24,220 nt of DNA from an uncultured Verrucomicrobiota bacterium (GTDB lineage: Bacteria; Verrucomicrobiota; Verrucomicrobiia; Limisphaerales; UBA9464): assembly GCA_903930165.1 (NCBI GenBank), contig CAIYXO010000774.1:1-24220 (forward strand), read 5' to 3'. The notes below the pieces were generated by a model, which searched no databases, had not been told where the DNA came from, and was given only the letters and a program-made list of their open reading frames with translations. Below are positions 8,017 to 15,580 of the stretch, one piece after another. The translations under genes were made by a program, and so were the position numbers. Each line of letters opens with the position of its first letter. Position 1 is the stretch's first letter.

Positions 8017-9159
8017 ATGACCTCCGATTCCGACGCCATCCCAACACCCGCGCCGCCCGCGGTCCGGCCCCATCTCCTGGGCCTGACCCGCGAGCAGTTG
8101 ACCGCCTGGGCTGTCGAACGCGGCTTCGCCCGGCTCCACGCCCAGACGCTGTGGCATGAGATCTACCAGAAGGGCCGAACCACCTTCACGCCGCGGGACC
8201 GCATGCCGCCGCGCTTCCTGCAACGCGTCGACGAAGAGCTGGCGCAGGACCGTCCGACGGTCGCCAAGGAGACGCATTCCTCGGACGGCTTCACCCGGAA
8301 GTACCTGCTCGCCCTCGCCGACGGCCGTCTCGTGGAGACGGTTCTGATGCGCTACCACGGGCGCACCACCGCCTGCGTCAGCTCGCAGGTCGGATGCGCC
8401 ATGGGGTGCACGTTCTGTGCGACGGGGCAGATGGGCTACCTTCGTCATCTGACCGCCGCGGAGATCGTGGCGCAGGCGCTGCACGTGGATGCCGTGTTGC
8501 GCGAGACGGCGCCGTCCGCCGAAGGGGAATCCGTGCCGGCACTGGCGAAGCCGGGGCATTCGTCCGCCTACCACCGCCATGAGCGGCTCCGGAACATCGT
8601 GTTCATGGGCATGGGCGAGCCCCTGCACAACTACGACGCGGTGATGCAGGCCGTGGACATCCTCCGCGAGCCCTCCGGCCTTTCGATGGCCGGCGAACGG
8701 CTCACGGTTTCCACGGTCGGCGTCGTTCCCGGGATCCGGCGCCTCGCCCGCGAGCGGCGTCCGGTGAGCCTGGCCGTGTCCCTCCACGGTGCCACGCAGG
8801 AGGAACGCGCCACGCTCGTGCCCGCGGCGCGTCGCTGGCCATTGGACGAGCTGATGGACGCCTGCCGGGAGTACACGGCGATGACCGGCCGCCGGATCTT
8901 CTTCGAGTGGACGCTCATCGACGGACGGAACGACCGCGAGTCGGATGCCCGGGCCGTGGCCGCGTTGCTCCGCGGGATCCCGGCCCAGGTGAATCTCATC
9001 CCGCTCAACCCCACCGGCGGCTACGACGGCCAACCCGGCAGCGCCACCGGGGCCCGGCGGTTCCAGGACACGCTGAAGGCCGCCGGAATCCCCAGCACCG
9101 TCCGTCAACGCCGTGGCATCGACATCGCCGCCGGCTGCGGCCAACTCGCCGTCGGTTGA
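8017..9159 (+). CDS. rlmN: Dual-specificity 23S rRNA (A2503-C2)/tRNA (A37-C2) methyltransferase RlmN
   Basis: RlmN is a cytoplasmic radical-SAM enzyme that methylates C2 of A2503 in 23S rRNA and of A37 in some tRNAs. The 380-residue product has the N-terminal HhH-like region (LTREQLTAW, HAQTLWHEIYQKG) and the iron-sulfur cluster motif CAMGCTFC (C127, C131, C134). It also has the SAM-binding GMGEPL (198-203) and both catalytic cysteines: C120 in TTACVSSQVG and C374 in the C-terminal GIDIAAGCGQL. Compared with E. coli RlmN, about 20 extra residues lie between the cluster motif and GMGEPL (roughly 163-190). The ATG at 8017 is the first in frame and gives a normal N-terminus. It is a single gene, convergent with the gene that ends at 9252. 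Confidence 0.97.
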   Translation: MTSDSDAIPTPAPPAVRPHLLGLTREQLTAWAVERGFARLHAQTLWHEIYQKGRTTFTPRDRMPPRFLQRVDEELAQDRPTVAKETHSSDGFTRKYLLALADGRLVETVLMRYHGRTTACVSSQVGCAMGCTFCATGQMGYLRHLTAAEIVAQALHVDAVLRETAPSAEGESVPALAKPGHSSAYHRHERLRNIVFMGMGEPLHNYDAVMQAVDILREPSGLSMAGERLTVSTVGVVPGIRRLARERRPVSLAVSLHGATQEERATLVPAARRWPLDELMDACREYTAMTGRRIFFEWTLIDGRNDRESDARAVAALLRGIPAQVNLIPLNPTGGYDGQPGSATGARRFQDTLKAAGIPSTVRQRRGIDIAAGCGQLAVG

Positions 9160-9211
9160 GCCGCCGGCAGCTCGGAGCAGGGAGCGCCGAGCAGAGAGCG
9201 GAGAGTTGAGA

Positions 9212-9225
9212 GCGCGGAGCCGCGC
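9212..9225. terminator. Short GC hairpin between convergent genes
   Basis: GCGCG (9212-9216) and CGCGC (9221-9225) form a 5-bp stem with a GAGC loop in the 92-bp gap between the rlmN stop and the opposing stop at 9252. There is no T-run. A role in termination is possible but weakly supported. Confidence 0.25.
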
Positions 9226-9270
9226 CCTCACCCCTTCAACCTTTCAACCGGTCACCTCTTCAACCCCTCC
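9225..9270. repeat. CTTTCAACC-type low-complexity repeat
   Basis: A pyrimidine-rich stretch made of variations on CCCTTCAACC/CTTTCAACC/CCTCTTCAACCCC runs across the 3' end of the large membrane-protein gene, so the last six codons of that gene are written in the repeat. A related stretch occurs at 13565-13607, on the other side of the same gene and in the same orientation. Confidence 0.5.
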
Positions 9271-12200
9271 CCACCGCCGCCTGCGCCCGGCACGGGCGGA
9301 GGCGTGGGCCCTGCGGCCCCTCCGTCGCCGGCTGCCGCAGGCGCGACAGCCTCCTTCCGCGGCGCACGGACCTCGAAGGACCGAAGCAATCCTCCGCTGG
9401 CGAAGGCCTTCCAGCCGGAGGCGAGCCAACGGAGCAGGCCGGAGGCGAGCCACAGGGCCCACAGCAGCATCAGGAAGCGGTACCACCAGATGGACACCGA
9501 GACCGCGGAACATTCCGGCAGGAGGTTTCCGCTGCGCGGTTGGAACCATTCGAGGTGCGTCCCGTACGAGCCGTTGCCGCGGAGGAACATCTTCGGGCTT
9601 CCGAGCAGGCCTTCGCCGACCACCACGACCAGGATGACCAGCACCGCCACGGTCAGTCCGACCAGCAGCACCTGCAGCGCGTTGTAGGCGAGGGTCGGCA
9701 GCGACTGGAACGACGGGCCGGATCGCCAGCGCAGCAGGAAGAACCACCCCACCACGGCCGCGCCCGCCGCCAGGTGCGTCTGGGTGAGTCCGATCACCAG
9801 CAGCATCCATTCGGCGGTGCGGAGCGGCGACTTCGGCACCCGTCCCAGCGCCGCGGCCGCCATCAGCGAAGTGAGCAGGATGCCCCAGAACCTCACGGCC
9901 GGTCCGCGCCTCGGGCCGTCGGTCCAGAGGATCCAACGGTCGGCCCCGAGGTCGAGGCGGGTCAGGACGTTCGCGCTTTCCGCGGGAAGCCGGACCACCG
10001 GTGCGTGGGCACGGAAGGTGAGCGCCTGGGCTTCCCGCCAGGAGACGCCGAGGGCTTGGATGCCCGGATGCAGCGGGATGATGAGTCGGCCGGCGTCTCG
10101 GCGGACCGGGATCTCACGGCCGTCCTGGGTCAGGCGGGTGATCTCCGCGGCGGCGGGAAGCTCGAGGAGGAAATCCTCGCCGAGGCTCGATCGCACGCCG
10201 AGTTCCAGCTCCGAGGTGCGCTGGCGTTGGCCCAGGGAGGCGGAGTGCTGCACGCGGTGGATCGTCACCGTGTTCCCCGGGATCGCCTCCGGACGTTGGA
10301 GCGAGAGGGTGACCGATTCGCCCGGCCACGGCTGCCAAACCGGGATCAGTTCGGCGTTTCCGGCTTCGAACACGGGAGGAAGCCCGGCCAACGCGATGTT
10401 CCACACCGGCGAGGCGACGAGTCTCCAGCGTTCGACCCAGGTGTCGGCGGCGCGGCTTGAGAGCGGAAGGATGTTGGTGATCGCCAGGCTGCTTTCCCAG
10501 GCGACGACCGTGTCCTGCGCCCCGAGCCGGACCTCGACGAAGCCATCCAAGGCGGTCCGCCCGGCGGTGAGGACGTTCTCGCCGGGGAGGAGCGGGATGC
10601 GGAGGGACACCGCCCGGCCGGCCTTGGAAAGCCGCCGGACCTCGGTCCGGACCTGCCATTGCAGGCCGATCTCGAGCGTGCGGTCGACCTGCACCACGGC
10701 GTCCAGGTTCTGCTGTTCGTACCGGGCCTGTTCGCCGGTGGACTTCCGTTCCGGGGCGAGGAAGACCTGCGGCTCGGGAACGCCGTCGGGACGGACGCCC
10801 GCCTGGGTCCATCCCGGGGCCTCGATGCGGACGTGGCGCGGACGCAGCCTGTAGGTCCATTGCCATTCGCCGATGCCGGCGAGGGATCCTTCGACGCGGA
10901 CCTGGTGGACACCCGGCGTCAGCACCACCCACAGGTAGCCGTCGTCACGGCGCAAGGCGGTGGAGGATTGACCGTCCACGTTCACGGAGACCGGCGACCA
11001 GGTCGGGAGGCGTCCCGGCAGGGGCACCGCCGTGGCGACGGCCGCGTGGATCTCGGCTTCCATCTTCACCCGGCGGTCGGCGATGCGCAGGACCACGGAC
11101 GGGATGCTGGCGGCGTTGGGGAAGGCGTCCGACGGCTGGCTCATCCGGTCGCGCAGCGTGCGGAGCATCGGCTCGTCGGGAAAGGCGCCCGCGGTTCCGT
11201 GCGGCGCGACGTTGGTCTCCGCCGCCTCCATACGTGGGGAACCGATGGCGACCCACGCCAGCATCGTGGCCAGCGCCGCACGGGCTGCCGGGCTGGACGA
11301 GGGAGGGGCCGAAGGAGTGTGGGTGGAGCGGCGTCGTCCGCGTACCAGCACGGTGGCGATGGCGATCAGCAGGGCGATGCGAAGGACCGTGAGCAGGCGT
11401 TCGAGGCCGAGCGGGATGAGCACGGGGCGGACCTTCTGTCCGGCGGCGACCGGGCCGCGCCATCCGAACCGGACCGCGCGCCATTCCCATTCCGGGATGC
11501 CGGGCCCCGTTTGGATCCGGGCCTTGGAGTCGTATTGGAGATTCATCGACTGGAGCCGGTTGGCCTGGAAGTCCTCCGCTGCGGCATTCGACGCGGGCGG
11601 CGGGGCTGCACCTTCCTTCGCGACCCCGTAGCGCATCATCAATTCCTTCGTCGGGCGCTGCGATGTCACCTGGATCTGCTGGCCCATCTCCACGAGCGGC
11701 GTTCGGAACTGGAAACCCTGGTCGACCTCGAGCTGCGGATACAGAGCCAGCTCCGCCTGGCGTGCGAGGAACGGGAGCAGGGCGAAGAGCAGCGCGCCGA
11801 AGGCGAGCGCGAAGCCGGCCTGTGAGAACCGGCGGGCGCGGCCCTCGCCGAGGACGTCCATGAGCGCCATGGGGACGAGCAGGACGAGCCAGAGGTACTT
11901 CGGTGCGCGGGGTTCGTGGTAGGCGATGCCGAAGGCGAGGAAGGCGAGCAGCGCGGCCCTCCATCCGCGCAGCCGGTGGACCGCAAGCGCGAACACCAGC
12001 AGCAGGAAAAGGTCGAGCAGCGTCCATGCGGTGAGCCAGTCGCCCTGGACCCAGTCGGCGCCGAAGAGCGCGAACAGGCGCCAGCCGGGCGGCAGGTGCA
12101 GCGTGACGTCCACCGACTCCGCGTCCGCCTTCCAGCCGCTGGCCGACAGCCGTTCCGGCGGCCCCATGCGCCCGCTGGCCTTGATGTCCAACTCGCGGGA

Positions 12201-13454
12201 ACGCAGCTCCACGCCCGGGGTGCGGTCCACGGGGTTGTAGGTGACCAGCAGTCCCTGTCCGCCGGATTCCACGGAACCCAGCTCCTGGCCCTCGGCCGCG
12301 TCGAGGCGCCAGACCTGCTGCATCTTCCCGGTGAGCTGGTCGCGGAAGGTCAGTCCGCGGCCGTCCTCGTCGAGCCACAGCTCGCGGACGACCGCGAGTC
12401 CTGCCGGCTTCTGGTCGCCCATGCCGCGGAGGCGTTCGCCGAGCTGGAGCGGGTTGCCGAGGTCCCAACGGTACACCGGCAGCTGGCGCCAACGGTCGGG
12501 GAAGGCGATCTGCGAGACATCCACCGACGGGGCGCCGACCAGCTCGAGCACGCGGAAGTCGGGCTTCGAGCGGAAGGCGACGAACTGTTCCGACGCGCCG
12601 GAGGGCTTCTCGGCGAACCGCAGCGTCTTGGGGTTGTCGAGGCGGAAGGCGTGGGCCAGGAGGATCCACTTTCCCGGCCGCGCCTGGACCTTGAAGCGCC
12701 CCGCGGCGTCGACCGCCACGGGCAGCGGTCCCTCGACCGAGGCCAGCTTCCAACCTTCCGGCAGCAGGACGCCGAGATCCTCCTCGCGGCTCCTTCCGGA
12801 GACGGTCAGCTCAATCTCCTGCTGCCACCACATCGGGATGCCGTCCTCGAGCGACGCGGCGAGCTTGAGGGAGAGGAAGTCCTTCTCGCGGGCCTCCGTG
12901 CCGGCCTCGCGCCGGAACCACAGCAGCCCCTCGGGATCCCACGCGGGCGTCTCCACCGGTTGTCCGGAAAGGTTCAGCGCCAGCAAACCCACGCTCTGTG
13001 GCACGCGGAGGTTCTGGGGCAGGGCGGTCCAGCCGAACCGTCCGGTGAGCCGATGCGTTCCCGCCTCGATCCGGACTGCCGGCGCACCCTGGTGTTCCAC
13101 GACCGGCAACGCCTTGCCCTCGGCCGCCACGCCCTGCGGCCACATCTCGGGACCGCCGGGAAGCGGAACCCAGGTCGCGTGGAACGCCGTGACCTCCATC
13201 TCGAACCGCCCTCCGGTGGTGTCGACCGTCAGCTGCAGACGCCCCGGCCAGAAGCACCGGTGGGCCTTCGGGTCGGAGTACGGCGTCGGGCAGTTCCGGT
13301 GCGGGTTCTCCCAGGTCGCCCAGTCGATCCAAGGCCGCAGCGCCGGTGGGACCTCGGGATCGGCCAGGACCGGCGTGGGGCGCAGGAAGGCCAGGACCAG
13401 TCCGACGAGGAGCGGGAGCGTGGAAGACCAGAGCCGGGGAAGTCGGGTGCTCAT
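9252..13454 (-). CDS. Large multi-pass membrane protein with duplicated periplasmic domain, function unknown
   Basis: The product is 1400 residues from the ATG at 13454, chosen because it places a Sec signal (about 1-31, ending VLA) at the N-terminus. I do not recognise a named family. Residues 32-470 look like beta-rich extracytoplasmic domains. Four hydrophobic segments follow (about 473-495, 498-512, 520-535, 545-565), then a soluble stretch (566-680) and a transmembrane segment (about 683-705). A second hydrophobic, signal-like stretch (about 724-745) precedes another long beta-rich region (746-1180). Four more membrane segments (about 1187-1205, 1214-1243, 1258-1282, 1321-1345) and a Gly/Pro-rich tail end it. 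Residues ~72-180 and ~787-895 look homologous: both have a PLPG turn, a buried Trp, and an x-PGxH/x-AGTH strand followed by a Gln-Arg-Pro region. No catalytic motif is evident. It is flanked by convergent rlmN and a divergent beta-helix gene, so context does not suggest a role. Confidence 0.88.
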   Translation of the reverse strand: MSTRLPRLWSSTLPLLVGLVLAFLRPTPVLADPEVPPALRPWIDWATWENPHRNCPTPYSDPKAHRCFWPGRLQLTVDTTGGRFEMEVTAFHATWVPLPGGPEMWPQGVAAEGKALPVVEHQGAPAVRIEAGTHRLTGRFGWTALPQNLRVPQSVGLLALNLSGQPVETPAWDPEGLLWFRREAGTEAREKDFLSLKLAASLEDGIPMWWQQEIELTVSGRSREEDLGVLLPEGWKLASVEGPLPVAVDAAGRFKVQARPGKWILLAHAFRLDNPKTLRFAEKPSGASEQFVAFRSKPDFRVLELVGAPSVDVSQIAFPDRWRQLPVYRWDLGNPLQLGERLRGMGDQKPAGLAVVRELWLDEDGRGLTFRDQLTGKMQQVWRLDAAEGQELGSVESGGQGLLVTYNPVDRTPGVELRSRELDIKASGRMGPPERLSASGWKADAESVDVTLHLPPGWRLFALFGADWVQGDWLTAWTLLDLFLLLVFALAVHRLRGWRAALLAFLAFGIAYHEPRAPKYLWLVLLVPMALMDVLGEGRARRFSQAGFALAFGALLFALLPFLARQAELALYPQLEVDQGFQFRTPLVEMGQQIQVTSQRPTKELMMRYGVAKEGAAPPPASNAAAEDFQANRLQSMNLQYDSKARIQTGPGIPEWEWRAVRFGWRGPVAAGQKVRPVLIPLGLERLLTVLRIALLIAIATVLVRGRRRSTHTPSAPPSSSPAARAALATMLAWVAIGSPRMEAAETNVAPHGTAGAFPDEPMLRTLRDRMSQPSDAFPNAASIPSVVLRIADRRVKMEAEIHAAVATAVPLPGRLPTWSPVSVNVDGQSSTALRRDDGYLWVVLTPGVHQVRVEGSLAGIGEWQWTYRLRPRHVRIEAPGWTQAGVRPDGVPEPQVFLAPERKSTGEQARYEQQNLDAVVQVDRTLEIGLQWQVRTEVRRLSKAGRAVSLRIPLLPGENVLTAGRTALDGFVEVRLGAQDTVVAWESSLAITNILPLSSRAADTWVERWRLVASPVWNIALAGLPPVFEAGNAELIPVWQPWPGESVTLSLQRPEAIPGNTVTIHRVQHSASLGQRQRTSELELGVRSSLGEDFLLELPAAAEITRLTQDGREIPVRRDAGRLIIPLHPGIQALGVSWREAQALTFRAHAPVVRLPAESANVLTRLDLGADRWILWTDGPRRGPAVRFWGILLTSLMAAAALGRVPKSPLRTAEWMLLVIGLTQTHLAAGAAVVGWFFLLRWRSGPSFQSLPTLAYNALQVLLVGLTVAVLVILVVVVGEGLLGSPKMFLRGNGSYGTHLEWFQPRSGNLLPECSAVSVSIWWYRFLMLLWALWLASGLLRWLASGWKAFASGGLLRSFEVRAPRKEAVAPAAAGDGGAAGPTPPPVPGAGGGGEGLKR

Positions 13455-13746
13455 GGGGCCGTCAGCCCTAGGCCGGCAGGCGGAACCGGGCAACCTCAAT
13501 TCGTTCGGAACGGCAGGAGATTGGGCGATTCGCGATTCCTGATCCCCGATTTCCGCCGATCGGCCCCTTTCAACCCCTTCACCCTTCTACCTGCCCACCT
13601 CCTCCCGTAGTCGGGAAAAACATGAAAGATCCGCCCGCCGGCTGCGGAAGAGGAGGTGTGGGCCGCCGCATCGGCGGGGCTCAAAGGGTGGCGGAATCCG
13701 GCCGATAGCCCGGAAGCGCCTTCCCGAAGGAACGACACGTCACGCC
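13455..13746. other. Divergent intergenic region with repeat fragments and small hairpins
   Basis: This 292-bp gap separates the start of the large membrane-protein gene (-) from the beta-helix gene (+) and must hold both promoters, but no clear -35/-10 pair stands out. It contains a fragment resembling the ~166-bp repeat (13531-13556, CGATTCCTGATCCCCGATTT) and a pyrimidine-rich CTTTCAACC-type stretch (13565-13607). It also has a TCCCG-TAGT-CGGGA palindrome (13603-13616) followed by AAAA, and a CCGCCG-CAT-CGGCGG hairpin (13663-13677). An open frame across it is repeat-derived and not called as a gene. Confidence 0.45.
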
Positions 13747-15528
13747 ATGAATCCGACACGAACCCTCCGCAAGGCCCTGATCGCCGGCCTCTTCCTGTTG
13801 TCCGCCGCCGCCTTGGGCCAGACCCAGCCCCGCCTCGACGCCCGTCGTGGTGGTGACGGACGGGTCGAGTTGGCCTGGACCGCGCCGGGCTTCCGTCTGG
13901 AGACTGCGGCGTCCCTTCTTCCTCCGGTCTGGATGGCCGCCAGCGCCGACGGCTTCCTCACCGCGACGAACGGTTCCGACATCGTCGCGACCGACCTGCG
14001 TCCCGCGGAAGTCGCCCGGTTCTTCCGTCTCCGATCGGTGGTGGCGACACCGACGGATCCGCCGGTCGGGCCGTCCTACGACATCGGCAATCCGCTGTGG
14101 ACCGACCTCTATGTGGACCCGGTGAACGGGGACAACGAGAACGACGGCCGGACGCGTTCGACCGCCGTGCGCGGGATCCTGACTGCGTTCCGTCGGCTTC
14201 CCGAGGGGACCCAGACCAACGCGACCCGGATCCGTCTGCTTCCCGGGACCTACTTCGGCGCCTACATCGAGGATCGTCGCGGCACCCAGGAGTTTCCGAT
14301 CCTCGTGGAACCCGCCGACGGTCCCGGGACGGTCTCCTTCCTCCAGACTCCGGCGGGGGACCAGGGCAGCCTCCAGTTCTTCCAGTGCGCCCACGTGTAC
14401 CTTCAGGACTTCCGGATCGCGGTTAACGGCGGCGACGGCCTGCAGTTCGAGAAGTGCCACCACGTGCTCGTGCGGCGGATGCGCATCAGCTCCGTCCGCA
14501 GCGAAGGCCAGGACGAGACGGTGAAGGTCAACCAGAGCCAGCATGTGTACATCGAGGACAGCGACATCTCCGACGCCGGCGACAACTGCATCGACGTGGT
14601 CGGCGCGCAGTGGGGCCACATCGTGCGCTGCAGGATCCACAACAGCGGCGACTGGGGCGCCTACCTGAAGGGCGGCAGCGCCTACTGGCGTGTCGAGGGC
14701 AACGAGATCTGGGGTTGCGGCACGGGCGGCTTCACCGCGGGGCAGGGCAGCGGACTCCAGTTCATGGTGCCGCCGTGGATCCACTACGAGGCCTACGACA
14801 TCAAGGTGGTGAACAACCTCATCCACGACTGCGAGGGCGCCGGGCTCGGCGTGAACGGCGGCTACAACATCCTCATGGCCCACAACACCCTCGTCCGCGT
14901 CGGACAGCGCAGCCACACGGTGGAGTTCGTGTTCGGAGCCCGCAGCTGCGACGGCGGCGCCACGAACGACTGCCAGCCCCTGCTGACCCTCGGCGGCTGG
15001 GGCACCACGGGCGAGGGCGGGAACTTCATCCCCAACCGCAACATCACCTTCGTCAACAACCTGGTCTACAACCCCGTCGGCTTCACCAACGCGGACCAGT
15101 TCATCCAGTTCGCGAACCCGTCTCCGACGCCTCCCGAGTCGAACCTGCCGGCGAACACCCGCGCCGACGAAGGTCTCGTGGTCCGCGGCAACGTGTTCTG
15201 GAACGGCGTCACGGGCTTCCCTTCCGGCATCAGCGACGATCCCGCGAATGCCTGCCACGACGGCACCTGCACCCCGGAGCTGGTTTTGGCCGCGAACGTC
15301 TTCAACGGGCCGGAGCCCCGGCTCGTGGATGTCGCCGCGGGCGACTTCCGTCCCGCACCGGGAAGTCCGCTTTTCGGACAGCCAGGGGTGGCGATCGCGG
15401 ACTTCGGATGGAGCGACGCTCCGGCGGTTCCCGCGGTGCCTCCCGGGAACCCGTCCAATGCGGTGAACGCCGACTACCGCGGCACGAACCGCATCGGCGC
15501 CGTCCTCGTCGGTGCGTTCCTTCCCTGA
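13747..15528 (+). CDS. Secreted right-handed parallel beta-helix protein (pectate-lyase-like fold)
   Basis: The 593-residue protein starts with a Sec signal (LIAGLFLLSAAALGQ, cleavage near 24). Residues 28-97 form a small module with the ...LETAASLLPPVW...RFFRLR pattern, common at the ends of Verrucomicrobial secreted proteins. From about 121 (LYVDPVNGDNENDGRTRSTA) it resembles the DUF1565 opening of parallel beta-helices. Coils follow to about 440, with typical rungs such as HVYLQDFRI, HVLVRRMRI, HVYIEDSDISDAGDNCIDV, YWRVEGNEIWGCG, DIKVVNNLIHDCEGAGLGV and NITFVNNLVYN. Several Cys pairs (C281/C295, C401/C409, C503/C508) may stabilise it outside the cell. This fold is used by polysaccharide lyases and hydrolases, but I cannot identify catalytic residues, so activity is unassigned. 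A GAAGGA sequence lies 15 nt before the ATG. Confidence 0.92.
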   Translation: MNPTRTLRKALIAGLFLLSAAALGQTQPRLDARRGGDGRVELAWTAPGFRLETAASLLPPVWMAASADGFLTATNGSDIVATDLRPAEVARFFRLRSVVATPTDPPVGPSYDIGNPLWTDLYVDPVNGDNENDGRTRSTAVRGILTAFRRLPEGTQTNATRIRLLPGTYFGAYIEDRRGTQEFPILVEPADGPGTVSFLQTPAGDQGSLQFFQCAHVYLQDFRIAVNGGDGLQFEKCHHVLVRRMRISSVRSEGQDETVKVNQSQHVYIEDSDISDAGDNCIDVVGAQWGHIVRCRIHNSGDWGAYLKGGSAYWRVEGNEIWGCGTGGFTAGQGSGLQFMVPPWIHYEAYDIKVVNNLIHDCEGAGLGVNGGYNILMAHNTLVRVGQRSHTVEFVFGARSCDGGATNDCQPLLTLGGWGTTGEGGNFIPNRNITFVNNLVYNPVGFTNADQFIQFANPSPTPPESNLPANTRADEGLVVRGNVFWNGVTGFPSGISDDPANACHDGTCTPELVLAANVFNGPEPRLVDVAAGDFRPAPGSPLFGQPGVAIADFGWSDAPAVPAVPPGNPSNAVNADYRGTNRIGAVLVGAFLP

Positions 15529-15537
15529 ATCGTTGGA

Positions 15538-15570
15538 GCCTCGGGCCTCGGGATTCCCGACGCCCGGGGC
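15538..15570. terminator. Strong bidirectional hairpin between convergent genes
   Basis: GCCTCGGGC (15538-15546) pairs with GCCCGGGGC (15562-15570), including one T-G. A C-C mismatch follows, and TCGGG (15548-15552) pairs with CCCGA (15556-15560) around an ATT loop, giving 14 pairs in all. The hairpin starts 10 bp after the beta-helix stop and lies 11 bp from the opposing stop at 15581. There is no T-run, so it may act as a factor-aided terminator or RNA end-protecting structure for both messages. Confidence 0.6.
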
Positions 15571-15580
15571 CCTCTCCCCC

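Noticed and set aside
13603..13616. TCCCG-TAGT-CGGGA palindrome as a terminator
   Set aside because: It is followed by A residues on the plus strand and preceded by T residues on the minus strand, and it lies upstream of both flanking genes, where no terminator is expected.
13496..13759. An 87-residue minus-strand frame upstream of the large membrane-protein gene
   Set aside because: It runs through repeat fragments and across the start of the beta-helix gene, and has no signal or domain.
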